From positions 72,970,616-73,034,615 of the forward strand of contig NC_081184.1 in the NCBI RefSeq assembly GCF_029867415.1: a stretch of DNA of 64,000 nt, written 5' to 3'. The position numbers and the translations under genes are program-made. The DNA comes from Vicia villosa (Eukaryota; Streptophyta; Magnoliopsida; Fabales; Fabaceae). Below, piece after piece: positions 36,447 to 47,964 of the stretch; the first letter of the stretch is position 1; each line of letters opens with the position of its first letter. The notes under the pieces were generated by a model that was not told the origin of the DNA, did no database searches, and saw nothing but the letters and a program-made list of their open reading frames with translations.

Positions 36447-37456
36447 TCCTTGAGTCCTTGTAGTTTTCTTTACTTGCAGCATATTTTTATCTGCATACCT
36501 CTTTTTGTAATTCTGTTTGTTTAATCAATGAAAAGTTCTTCTATTTGTTGTTTTCTACATCTGAATCTTTTATATTCTTTTTGATGTTATGACAAAAAGG
36601 GGGAGAAAATGTGATAAATGATCTGATTTATTTTATCAGTTACTGGGTTAAAGTCCCCACATTTCTAACAAGAACTTGTAAGTTTTGTGTTGTTTAAGTG
36701 TTTTGCAGGATTGAAGACATCTTTCAAAGCTCAACACTAGAAGCAAAACCATGGGGAAACGCAATTGTGTAAAAGGGAATAAGCTCATGGAAACTGAAGC
36801 AAGCTGAGTGCTATGAAGCTTCAGAATCAGAAGCAAGAAGGAAGGATGTTATGATATTCTAATGATGGAATATGCACTAACTTTTTCTCTGTCCTTATAT
36901 GCTCTGATATATTTGTTTAAGCTTTACTATATATATATGATCTGATGCATTCTGTATGTTCTGATACATATTTTATGCTCTGATATATATATATGTGTTA
37001 TGCTCTGATTCATTCATGCTCTGACATTTGTCGTATAGTTTGTTCTGTAACATTTCAGAATGTAGAAGATGCTCTGATGATGCTCTGGTACATTCAACAA
37101 TGTTCTGATACAATCTAGCATGAAATGATTCAAGAAGAAATTCAAGCTCTGAAGCTGTCCTCTGGAAGCAAGAAGCAGAAGCTGTGAATATTCTGAAGAT
37201 CTAAGCATGTGTGATCGTCTCAACTGAAATAGAAGATACTCAGGGAAGTTCTTTATGCAAAATTTTTTCCAGTATTTATTTCAGGGGGAGATTATTTATC
37301 TCAGGGGGAGATTGTTAATCTCAGGGGGAGACACATTCACACATTATGTTTATATGCTGTTGCTATAAATGTGTAATTGTCTTTTGCCGTCTGTTATTCT
37401 GATTGCAAATTCATATCATTTATATATGTTTTTGTCATCATCAAAAAGGGGGAGAT
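36447..37456 (+). other. SIRE-like 3' untranslated region with repeated purine tracts
   Basis: This non-coding 1-kb stretch contains several G-rich purine tracts: CAAAAAGGGGGAGAA near 36594, three CAGGGGGAGA copies between 37283 and 37332, and the terminal AAAAAGGGGGAGAT next to the 3' LTR. Short GCTCTGATATAT-type repeats fill 36900-37090. Only the last purine tract is correctly placed to prime second-strand synthesis at the LTR. Confidence 0.7.
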
Positions 37457-39168
37457 TGTTAGAACAAGAATTGTTCTGATCAAATTATCTTAGTTTTGAT
37501 GATAACAATGTATATGAATTTTGCTTAAGATAATGTGGTACTCTAATCCAATGCAATTTCCTTTTCAGGAAATATATAAAGAGTATGCACAAATCAGCGC
37601 TCAGAAGCTTTGACTCTGAAGGTTCAACATGCAACATCAGAACATGGTCTGACAAGACATCAGAAGATGGTCAAGCAGAATCAGAACATGGTCTATGGAA
37701 GCATCAGTAGGACTGGAGTTCAGAAGCAGAAGCACTGAAGTAATGGTATCACGCTCAGAAGCACTTCAAGGTCAGAAGATCAGAAGATGCTTATGCACCA
37801 AGCTGTTTGTACTCTGATGATATTCAAACGTTGTATCTACAAAAGATCAATCAGAATCAAGTACAAGATGGCAGGCTACGCTGACTGACAAAAGGAACGT
37901 TAGAAGCTATTAACGGCAACGTCAGTAGTCACAACAAAAGCAAGGCTCGAGGTAGTTGACAAAAGTGTGAAACATTAAATGCAATGCTGTACGGAATAGG
38001 CAAAGCATTAAATGCTCCCAACGGTCATCTTCTCATGCGCCTATAAAATGAAGCTCTGAAGAGAAGCAAAGGTTAACGAAACTGCATACAACTCTTAACA
38101 AAAACTTTGCTGAAACGCTGTTCATTTTGAAAGCTCTCAAACTTCATCTTCAACCTCACTTATTGCTGTTGTAATAATATAGTGAGAGTAAGCTTTAAAC
38201 TGTAAGAGAAATATCACAGTTGTGATTATCGCTTTTAAGAAGCATTGTAATACTCTTAGAATTTGTTTACATTAAGTTGTAAAGGACTAGAGTGATCAGT
38301 TAGATCAGAATACTCTAGAAAAGTCTTAGAGGGTATCTAAGCAGATTGTTCCTAGAGTGATCAGGTTGTGATCAGAAGACTCTAGAAGACTTAGCAGTGT
38401 CTAAGTGGAAAACCATTGTAATCTCGTGTGATTAGTGGATTAAATCCTCAGTTGAGGTAAATCACCTGATAAGGGTGGACTGGAGTAGTTTAGTTAACAA
38501 CGAACCAGGATAAAAATAATTGTGCAAGTTGTTTTTATTTTACAAGTTTTGATACTACACTTATTCAAACCCCCCCTTTCTAAGTGTTTTTCTATCCTTC
38601 ACTGGTCATGTAACACTGGGTAGACTAGTTATTTGAACTCATGTTTCTATTCGGTTATGTATTACGTTTGATTTAAGAACCTGTTATGTTACTACTTGTT
38701 GTTTGATAGACTCTTAAGCCAAATATTCTGAATTATGTTTTAAGTTATGTTGATATGATTATTGAGACTTGATCATGGTATGGGACATGGATCATTTTAT
38801 GAAACACATGAGTATTTAGTAGTTTCCGCTGTGAATGCATATTCTGGATAAAGTGTGATTAATTGAGAAGTGTTATTTGAAATGACCAGGTGTATCATAT
38901 ATTGTAAGTAAATGCTGTCGGTTTTTTAAAGGCTTTTAGTTTTTGAAAACATTGATGTGAAACCCTTTTGGTATATGCGTGCTTATTCTCTGATTATATG
39001 CTTATTTATTTTAGGGTATAAAAGGGGTGTTACATTAGTGGTATCAGAGCATGGTCGACCAGTTGGTCATTAGTCGTTAATGTTTTCTAATCCCGTTGTA
39101 TTAGATTTGTGTATCTGACACGATCAATATTGTTTTGTCTGTTCTGGTTGTTGGGATGTTTTAGGACA

Positions 39169-39942
39169 ATGATTGCAGGAAGGTATGGCGACGTTAATGT
39201 CAGGGCAGTAACGAAGTGGATTGGTGCGATTGGACAAGCGCCGCACGAGAGTGCTAGTAATGGAGGAAAGGATGAGTTTCGTGCTTTTAAAGACTTTCGA
39301 AGGTGCAATCCGCCGATCTTTGAAGGAAAGTATGGACCGGACAAAGCACATGCATGGATGAGAGAAATTGAGAAGATCTTTCAAGTCATGAATTGTTCTG
39401 ATGTACAGAAGGTACGGTTTGGTACTCACATGCTGACGAAAGGAGCTGAGGATTAGTGGAGTAATACTGTGCAGAGGTTTGATGAGGAAGGTATTGAAGA
39501 TACTTGGAATCTTTTCCGTGATGCATTTTTGGAAAACTATTTTCCAGAAGATGTGCGTGGAAAGAAAGATGTAAGATTTCTAAAGTTGAAACGAGAAGGA
39601 GGACAATTCCGTGGGAAACCATATGATGACAAGAGGAAACAATTTGGTTTCGGCAAGAAGCTGAGTGGGGGAGGAACTTCTACTCCACTTAAGTGTTTCA
39701 GATGTGGTGTTGAAGGTCATTGTGTTGTTGATTATGGTAAGGAATCGGTGACATATTTCAAGAGTAACAAGATTGGTAACAAAGCACACAAGTGTAGAAT
39801 TGGTTCGAGTACGATTTGTTACAATTGTGGTGAGCGATGTCACATTAGTACCAAATGTGATAAGCCAAATAAAGAGCAAGCGAAAGGAAAAGTGCTTGTG
39901 TTGCCTGGTGCTGAGACCACTGCTAAGGAGAAGATAATCTGA
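39169..39942 (+). pseudogene. Tekay-like element, gag and zinc-knuckle remnant
   Basis: The frame starts MIAGRYGDV and shows the retrotransposon gag segment PPIFEGKYGPDKAHAWM, then DTWNLFRDAFLENYFP. A TAG at 39454-39456 replaces a residue normally Trp. Two zinc knuckles follow: CFRCGVEGHCVVDY, which has lost its last Cys, and CYNCGERCHISTKC, which is complete. A TGA at 39940-39942 ends the frame just before a protease-like IDNGATHSFI, where the family has IDTGATHSFI. The region between gag and the knuckles is shortened compared with the family. Confidence 0.8.
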
Positions 39943-41262
39943 GGTACGTACTTTATTATTGATAATGGTGCAACACATTCTTTCATTTTTTTGGATTATG
40001 CTATGAGATCGGATCTTGCTTTATCTATTATGAGCGGATGTATGGTTATTGATACAACTGCTGTGATTTTGTTTCTACCTTTTTTTTGCGTGTTTGAATT
40101 ATCCGTTGAGCATCTTTGGTAGAGATTTTGGGAATTGATTTAGTTTGTTTTCCGTTAGACCAAATTGATGAGAATTTTGGTATGAACTATTTGGAGTTGA
40201 ATCAAGTAATTGTAACTTTAAGAGAGATTTTGGATCTTGGTATTTTAAGTGATTTCGAGTGCGAGTTCTGAAGGAACGCTATTGTAGTTTAGTAACAGAA
40301 GTTTATGTTCCATCATGATTGTCAGCTACTATTAACAAATTGAGGACTTGATCACCCTTAATCTATTGTTGATAGAAGACGAGATCGTATTGGACGAGAT
40401 AGACTTGTCTTAATAACTTGGTAGCGTGTAAAGCGACTAAGGAGAAGTTGAAGAGTCGATTTGAGGAGTTGTTTGAGAAGAGGTTCAATTGTCTGAGTGT
40501 ATAGTCATAGAGTCGCACCTGTTTTGTCGAGTAAGAAGAAAATAAGATTCTATGAGGTAATGTTTGAGGATGTTTTGATTCTAAGAGTGACGATGAACAT
40601 AATGAACATTAAGGATTGTGTTATTGATGTTGAAAGAGAATAAGTTTTATGCGAAACTTTCTGAATGTGAGTTCTGGTTGGAAGAAGTGAATTTCTTGGA
40701 CATGAGATTCAAGCTGAGGTGAGTTGATGCATATATCGACAAGTGGTAGATTATGCTTCAAGGTAATTTTAAGTTCATGAGAAGAATTATTCGATGTATG
40801 CATTGGAGTTGTTTGTCGTTGTGTTTGTTTTGGAACTTAAGAGGCATTATTTGTTGGATCGAGGTTTGATGTGTTTAGTGATCACAAGAGTTGCAGTAAT
40901 TGTTTGATCAGAAAGAGTTGAGGATGAGGTAAAGAAGATGGTTAGAATTCTTGAGAGATTAGGATTTTAATTTGAATTACCATATTGGAAAAGCGAATGT
41001 TGTAGCCGATGCATTGAGTAGGAAATCATTGCATATTTCTATGTTGAGGATTCAAGAGTTGGAAATCGTTGGAACAATTTAGAGAATTGAGTTTGGTTGT
41101 GAAGCAACGTCTTCTTGCGTCAAGCTTAGTATGTTGAAGCCTACGTGTGGCATTCTTAACGAGATTAGTGAGAGTCAGAAATTGGATTTGCAATTGGTTG
41201 GCAAGAGAGCATTGATTAATTAAGAAGAAGATAATAACTTTCGGATTGACAAGATTAGGGTC
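39943..41262 (+). pseudogene. Tekay-like element, shattered protease-RT-RNase H region
   Basis: Only fragments remain. The protease motif is at 39958-39990. An RT C-terminal piece (YAKLSECEFWLEEVNFLGHE) is at about 40648-40710, and an RNase H-like piece (YALELFVVVFVLELKRHYL) at about 40795-40850. The GKANVVADALSRKSL segment that precedes integrase is near 40990-41030. The catalytic RT core (the DD box) is missing and several frameshifts and stops separate the pieces, so no enzyme can be made. Confidence 0.75.
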
Positions 41263-41751
41263 ATGAAATTTCGTGATCGAGTTTGCATTCCTGATGTTTC
41301 GAATTTGGAAAAGAGAATTTTGGATGAAGGGCATTGTAATGGTTTGAGTATACGTCATGAGGCTACTAAGATGTATCAAGACTTGAGAAAGTTATTTCGG
41401 TGGCAAGGTATGAAGAAGGATATTGCAGACTTTATGTATTTGTGTTTGACTTGTCAGAAGTCAAAGATTGAACATCAAAAGCCGTCTGGTTTGATGCAAC
41501 CGTTATCTATTCCCGAGTGGAAGTGGGATGGTATCTCTATGGATTTTGTTTCGCGTTTTCCGAGAACATCGAGTAATTATGAGGCGATTTGGTTCATTGT
41601 GGATAGGTTGACGAGATGCGCTTATTTTATTCAAGTGAGGATGGATTATCGGATAGAGAGACTTGCTAAGTTTGACATCGAGAGAACGGTGTGTTTGCAT
41701 GGTATTCCATTCGAGTATTGGAGTGGCATCCTTGGAAGCTTGTATGGTTGA
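41263..41751 (+). pseudogene. Tekay-like element, truncated integrase
   Basis: An open frame of 162 codons holds an intact HHCC zinc-binding domain (GHCNGLSIRH ... CLTCQKSK) and the first part of the catalytic core with one catalytic Asp (WDGISMDFV). The other two acidic residues and the C-terminal domain are absent. The frame ends soon after LHGIPFEYW and runs into the polypurine tract of LTR 2, so roughly two-thirds of integrase is deleted. Confidence 0.85.
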
Positions 41752-44700
41752 AGATGTGGAACGTTTTGTATTGATATGAATCGGGAGAGAGTAAGTGTGG
41801 TTTCGGTGTCGAAATGGTTGTGTCAATCGAATTTTCGAGGACAAAAATATTCTAAGTGGGAGAGAGTTGTAACATCCCGATTTTTATTAATATTTTTAAT
41901 AATTATATTATTTGGTTTTTTTAATAATTATTTGCTTAATTTAGTCATTTATGATGTTTATTGAAATTTTCGCGTTTTGGGACGATTTAGTCGGTATTAG
42001 TTCGAGATAGCGGATCGATATTTAATCGAAAATTTTAACATCTTTAGTATTAGAAATATTAATGAGTTAATATTTAGCGTTTTGGGAATTTTCCAAGTAA
42101 TTAAGATTAGACCGGAAATATGAGACATTGAGTAATAAGGGGGTATATATTTTATTAGGCTCATTTGTGTGTTAATTATTTATTTAATTGTTATGTGATA
42201 TAATAATTAATTGAATTAATTAATTTTTTGTATATTTTTATTTATCAGGTTTATTGGGCTAATTGAGTTATTATAAGATTATAGCTATTGGGCTTAATAA
42301 TTAGAAGTAGAAGTAAATTGGGGGTGTTATTTTCTTAAGCCCATTAAGACATTAAGTTAGTAAGGGTTTGATGAGAGTTACAAAATATCATTTCATTTGG
42401 TCATTTCAAGAGAAGAGAAATGGGAGAAAGGATACTAAGAGAGGAGAAGAACAAAAGCTAGGGTTTCAAGAAATCAAAGAGGTAAGGGGGAGAATCCTTA
42501 TTATTATGGGTTAGTATGATTGGGTCAATGGGTAGATTAACATGATTTAGGAATTTTGTTCTTCAATTTTTAGATTTTGACAGGTTAGATTTTGTTAAGA
42601 ATCCATAAAATTTGTGTTAGAAACATGTTTTGATTTTAGTAATTGATATGTTGATGAAATTGAGAAATAAATTGAAAACTCATTTTGATATTTTACATAC
42701 TGGATATGCCAATTGGTATCTACTGTGCATATCAATTCTAAATTGTCATGGGTTCCTGTAGTTGAAAATAATAGTATTAGAATTTCCCTGTCAACTATTG
42801 ACACCTATTTCATTGTTTATTGGGAATTCATTTGTTGAGCACCGTTTCCACTTGACTGCAACTTGACAGCCTACTTGAAACATACAATAGGATCTTTTAC
42901 CTGTTACTTTTCGTTTTTCAAAAGTTAGAACCATGAACTAATTTTCATGCTGATATATATTAATGCTGCTATATATTGATGAAGGAAATGCACTTACAGT
43001 AAAATCAATGGAATGGTATTAGTTAGATATAAAACTAAACATTTTCAAAAATATACATTGAGTAATTTAGAATACTTTAAAATATTTTAGAGTCATAATT
43101 TTATTTATTTATTTTGAGTAACTCTGATATGTTTAAAATTGTCACAGTTACTTTTGAGTTGTTTAGAGTCAATTTGAGTTGTTTAGAGTTGTCAGTTTAC
43201 GATGTCGGTGTTTACATTTTCGTTGAAACTTTAACAAATCATATCTTTTGAACCGTAATTCCGTTTGAGTCCCCGTTCGAAGCGTTAGAAAGCTAGCGCG
43301 ATATTATTTTCAATAAAAAATGGTCTTGAGCAATAGAATGCTAGAAAGTGGAAATGGAATAGAAATATAAGTGAATTAAATTAATATAGTTTGATATTAA
43401 TTGGTTAAACTAATAATTGAATTAATTGCGATGAGTCTATTTAATCAGATTATGTTTGGACTTGGATAAGTTATTCGGTTTATCGGTAAATCACGGTATT
43501 TTGAGAATTTGTCCGTAATTGTGTTTTTGGCTTGAATAATTATGTTGAGAATAATATATTGTTATGCTAATGATGTTGTTTTGATAAGGTGTATATTCGT
43601 GTATATGTGGTAAATGTGAATTGACATGAGATAGTATGGATACTAGTGTTAATTGGATTTTGTGAATCGTAATTGATTAATTGGCCTTTTATATGTGAAT
43701 GATATGTATGTGTTGTGAATGTTGTGTATAATCGGTGGATAATTCATCGAGTTGAATTATTGTGATATGCGGAATGTTAAGATGGTAGAGATGATCTTAA
43801 TTGCATAATTGGTCGGTAATTGTACATTCATTCATGGCATAGTCGGCTTTATTATGGAAGCGGTGAAGCTGTGGGTTCACATGGTATTAGACGGTGGTCC
43901 TTGAATGGAAATAGACGTAGATTACGTTGATCCTTAATTGGAAACATGCGTAGTGGCTTTGATCTTGTCTGGATGGAAGCGGCTTAGATTCTAGAGTGAA
44001 TTCGGAAAGCGGTAAACTATATGTTTACATTTGGTGGCTTCAATCTTGTCCGGATCTGAAGCGTGGCTAGATTCTATATGAATCGGAAGCGGTGGAACTT
44101 TGGGTCCATATTGGGTACCACATGCATTGAGTCACATGTTTTGCATTGAGTCACATTAAGGTTATGTGATGTTTGAATATATATGCGTTTATGTGATTGT
44201 TATGTGTACATGAGATGTGATAGTTGGATTTGGTAGTGTTTGGACACATGACTTGGTAAAATATATGATTATGCGATAATTATAGTTATGTGTATTATTT
44301 GGGAATATAATATTGGAATTTAATATTATACTCCTTGAGTTTTGATGTATGCTTGTAACATGTGAAATAAATGTTGGTTAGTATTATTTACATAGTTATA
44401 TAAGTGTGATGAATTCCTATATCTGTTGATTGAATCATTGTATCTTATTATACTTTCTTCATAATGATTTGTATTCTCACCCTTCTGTTTTAATGTTGCC
44501 CTCGTTTGGCGACGTGCAGGTTCTGGAGTTAGTAGCTCGCATGTGATCTTAGTCGGAGTTTCTTCCGAGTTATTTGGAGATTAGGTAGTGAGTCGATGCT
44601 CTGGTCATGTAACACTGGGTAGACTAGTTATTTGAACTCATGTTTCTATTCGGTTATGTATTACGTTTTGTTAGACGCTGGCCTGAGGATCTAGAGGGGG

Positions 44701-45726
44701 GGTGAATAGATCTCACAGAGTTTTTCGGAATTATTTCGAACTAAAGCGAAAGCGGTTCTGAATGGACTTGCGTCTATTCCGGACCGTTATTGCAATGGTC
44801 GTATATGTGACAAAACTACAAGATAATTGAGATTAACGATGAAGTGATATGTTATCGAATCAATACGTTTCACAGCTGAAAATCAATTAACTTCTAAATT
44901 GACAAACTTTGGTTTGCAATGCAGTAATAATGGAATAAGCAAAAAGACAAACACTTGGTGATAATGTTCAAATTGATGATGATTCAAGATGTGGTGAATT
45001 GTGATGTTTATGCAGAACCTTAATTCACAATTTTAACACTTGAATCGTTAATCAATTTTGCAATTATGACCAAATATGAACAGAACGTAAATGAAAAGAT
45101 AAAAGCGACAAGAACACGATATTTGTTCAGGCAGTTCGTCGATCGTCCTCGCTACGACTACGTCTGCCCCCAATTCCAAATTGAAATTGGGAAATCTTCC
45201 ATTAATGTTGAAAGCAGTTTATACAAAGAAGAAAGCAAAGCGATAAACAACAAATCGAATTTGTCGATCCTTTGAATCTTCTTCCCCCTTAATCTTGAGC
45301 CAGATCAAGGTGATCCAAGAGCTTCACTTGATCCCTTTTCTGCAGTGTCTTGAATTGCCTTGAACCCTTGTTCTTCAATCTTCACACTCAGATGGATCCT
45401 CGATGAAACCTCTTGATAAAAACCCCCAAGAAACACCTATCTTGGAGGACAAAACCCTCGGATTTTATTCACCAAAAACCCCACAAATCTTCACCCACTA
45501 GGAATCTTCAATTTCGTTCCATGGACGTTATCGAACTCGATCACTAACCCTCAACGCAAGAATGATTATGTGTAATTGTGTTGGAGATGATGAAGAACGA
45601 AGATGAGAAGACTTTGTGTATCTTTCAGTCGTTGGTGTTCGTTGCAATAATTGAACCTTGGACAATATATATATATATATGAGAGCTTATCAGTTGGAGC
45701 AAAGAAGAACAGAAATTTTGGCATTT

Positions 45727-46050
45727 TTGATCAATTAGGTCAACCTCTTGTAGTGCTTAGTTCGACCTAGCAGAGGTGCATTAACTTTGAATGATTTTGC
45801 TCCCAGTTAGGTCGACCTGTTTGGGAAGTAGGTCGACCAGAATTCTCTTCAAATGAGTTTTGGGATATTTCTTCAGTTTAGGTCGACCTAGTTGATGTGT
45901 GGGTCGACCTAGCAGAAGTGTATGAGATTTTCTCCATTTTAGGTCGACCTAGGTTGACAGTAGGTCGACCTAGCTGCTGTTTTTCTGCATTCTTCTTGTT
46001 TTGCTTGTGTTGGGTCGACCTATACGCATAGTAGGTCGACCTGCTTTGTT
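45727..46050. repeat. AGGTCGACCT paired-palindrome array, left LTR
   Basis: This copy of the LTR array has the same five pairs as the right LTR. Its first pair has mutated to GTCAACCTC and AGTTCGACCT, while the other four pairs keep GTCGAC cores. Spacing within pairs is 21 or 22 bp. Confidence 0.85.
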
Positions 46051-46167
46051 ATAAGTGACCAATGCTTGCTTTTCTTTGAGTTCTTCTGCTTGTGCCTTGT
46101 TGCTTGTGTGCTTGTTGAGTTTTCCATAAATCAAAAACATCTTTGTGAGTGTGATCTTGTATTCACA

Positions 46168-46295
46168 TACTCCCCCTTTTTGATGATGGCAAACCGGTAG
46201 TAGAAGCTTTGGCAATAAGTGGTAAAAAGCTCCCCCGTACACTCAGCATCTATGCTCCCCCGTACACTCAGCATCTATCTCCCCCTTTGACAACA
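46168..46295 (-). repeat. repeated polypurine-tract-like motif
   Basis: On the plus strand the sequence CTCCCCCGTACACTCAGCATCTAT is present twice in tandem (25-bp period, 46231-46280), after TACTCCCCCTTTTTG at 46168 and followed by CTCCCCCTTTGAC. On the element's strand these are four GGGGGAG tracts within 130 bp upstream of its 3' LTR. Confidence 0.8.
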
Positions 46296-46536
46296 TCAAA
46301 AGAGATACAACGAAACATAAGAATAACGAGAGAAACATAGATAAAAATACCAGCATTCATAGTAATAGATAAAATGTAGATAGTGAAACCATGAGAACCA
46401 AACATGTTTAAGGCTACACTTCAACATACATAATAATCCAAGAGATAAAAAAAACAAGTACGACAACATATAGGAATTTAACATAATGATAATGAAATGA
46501 AATGCAATGATATGATGATATGATGGAGAATGCATC

Positions 46537-47964
46537 CTAACGCCTGCCTCTTCTTCCTCGTCCTCTCTGAAATGTATGAGGGCGATCTTCTTCAACTTGT
46601 TCCAACAGATCCAACACAAATAGGTTGAGAGTGTTGAAGCTTTGGCTTATGTTGGCATGACGATTCAGAGCAATTTCTTCAAACTGATTCTGTCTTAGAG
46701 TCGAGTTGGATGCAAATGTCTCAAAATCGCTCTTGTGGTCTTGAACCAAGTTGTATAGCGATTGATATTGACGTTGTTGTTCGTCATATCGATCTTGTTG
46801 AAGCTGTTGCATGGTTTGGAACTGAAGCTGTTGTGTTTTGAAATGTTGTTGTTGTTGGAGTTGCATATTTTCAAGCATGGAGATGATGTTGGACTGGTCC
46901 GACGGAGGTGGAGCCGTGTATCCCCAAGGAATTTCTTCCTCTTGAGGAGGTACATATTGCCAATTTGAGTCCGTGTCATGAGCTACATCTTCAATGGTGT
47001 GATCCTCATCATTTGCTATTTCTTGATCATTTCCTTCTTCTTCATTCCCTGCAATGTGACCAAATTCCGTAGGATCATCATAGTTGTAGATGATTTTTCC
47101 GGTTCCCTTTTGAATGAGATAGTAGGTTTTCTTATTTGGATCCCAATGGTATCCCATGAGGGTTAAGGTTGTTTGGGAGAAGTCTTGATTCTGTTTCATG
47201 TGAATGTAGGACAATCCATCGAGTTTCATGCCGAAATGGTTCACGATTGTTTGAATGATTGAGCCATAGCATAGAGCAGTAGTCTTCTGCTTTACCTCTT
47301 CAAACTTGGCAGTTAGAAAGTGTGGCCAGTGCACACGTGTCCTGTTTTGAATCAGGTACATTAACACAACCTCATTTCGTTCAATTCTTGAGAATCCGCC
47401 TGCTCGTGGTCGAATGACTCTTGAGATAATCCAGTTGAGAAGCCTAGGATCTCTTTTTAGGTGACCGGCTGTGATGGATTCATTTTGCTTGTCAAAGACG
47501 GCAGGGTCTTTGAGAATGGATTTCATGTAGGCGACATGATCATAGTTGGCCGGAAAGTCAACGTCTTCTATACGAACTTCATCTCCCAAGAGTGTAAGAC
47601 CAAAGATACTTATCCAGGCTCGTTTGTCAACAATATGGGATCTCGACCCCATCTTAAACCTAAAATTACAACCTTCCTCTCTTGTGAACCCTGCATAGAA
47701 AGCCCTAACAGTGTTCTCACAGTACGGTGTGGCACATTCCAAAAGGGGGTGAACATTTTGATGCTGAACAAGACTGACAACATCAGGAATGTGCATGTGC
47801 TTAGCAACATGTTGATTAAAGATATATTGCTTGACTACCTTCCTCTTCATTTGCCATTTTTCAAAATTTTCTTTGCAATCAGGATGAACAAGGGCTACAA
47901 CACTTACCGGTTGAGAGGATGATCCAGATGCGATTTCCTTTCCCTTTCTTGATTTTGGAGGCAT
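46537..47964 (-). CDS. intact 475-residue extra ORF of the pol-less element (plant transposon-protein-like)
   Basis: The start MPPKSRKGKEIASG is followed by a globular region (about 30-270) with FYAGFTREEGCNFRFK, HIVDKRAWISIFGL, and ITAGHLKRDPRLLNWIIS. This resembles the 'putative plant transposon protein' family often seen in legume annotations; I recognise it by pattern only. An acidic stretch (about 310-340) precedes a Q-rich, probably coiled-coil segment (MQLQQQQHFKTQQLQFQTMQ) and a basic RGRGRRGRR end suited to nucleic-acid binding. The frame has no stop or frameshift although pol is gone and LTRs have about 1% divergence. It occupies the 3' position where SIRE-type elements carry their extra ORF. 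There is no signal peptide or membrane segment. Molecular function is unknown. Confidence 0.8.
   Translation of the reverse strand: MPPKSRKGKEIASGSSSQPVSVVALVHPDCKENFEKWQMKRKVVKQYIFNQHVAKHMHIPDVVSLVQHQNVHPLLECATPYCENTVRAFYAGFTREEGCNFRFKMGSRSHIVDKRAWISIFGLTLLGDEVRIEDVDFPANYDHVAYMKSILKDPAVFDKQNESITAGHLKRDPRLLNWIISRVIRPRAGGFSRIERNEVVLMYLIQNRTRVHWPHFLTAKFEEVKQKTTALCYGSIIQTIVNHFGMKLDGLSYIHMKQNQDFSQTTLTLMGYHWDPNKKTYYLIQKGTGKIIYNYDDPTEFGHIAGNEEEGNDQEIANDEDHTIEDVAHDTDSNWQYVPPQEEEIPWGYTAPPPSDQSNIISMLENMQLQQQQHFKTQQLQFQTMQQLQQDRYDEQQRQYQSLYNLVQDHKSDFETFASNSTLRQNQFEEIALNRHANISQSFNTLNLFVLDLLEQVEEDRPHTFQRGRGRRGRR

Larger units (their letters stand above)
29178..38601 (+). mobile_element. SIRE/Maximus-like Ty1/copia element inserted in Tekay-like LTR 1
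   Basis: The LTRs are 29178-30329 (1152 bp) and 37457-38601 (1145 bp), TGTTAGAACAAG...TATCCTTCA. Target duplication CTGGT is at 29173-29177 and 38602-38606; the intact site is GCTCTGGTCATG in Tekay-like LTR 2 (44599-44610). The primer site TTGGCATCAGAGC is at 30331-30343 and the polypurine tract AAAAAGGGGGAGAT ends at 37456. It carries gag, then pol in copia order (protease, integrase, RT, RNase H), then an extra ORF region of about 2 kb, the SIRE-type plan. LTRs differ at about 19 sites (1.7%). The whole 7-bp length difference lies in one poly-C tract (14 against 7). Confidence 0.92.

Noticed and set aside
41263..41751. Functional integrase
   Set aside because: Only the zinc domain and the first catalytic residue remain; the other acidic residues and the C-terminus are missing.
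47461..47922. 153-codon plus-strand open frame
   Set aside because: It is the antisense shadow of the 475-residue minus-strand ORF.
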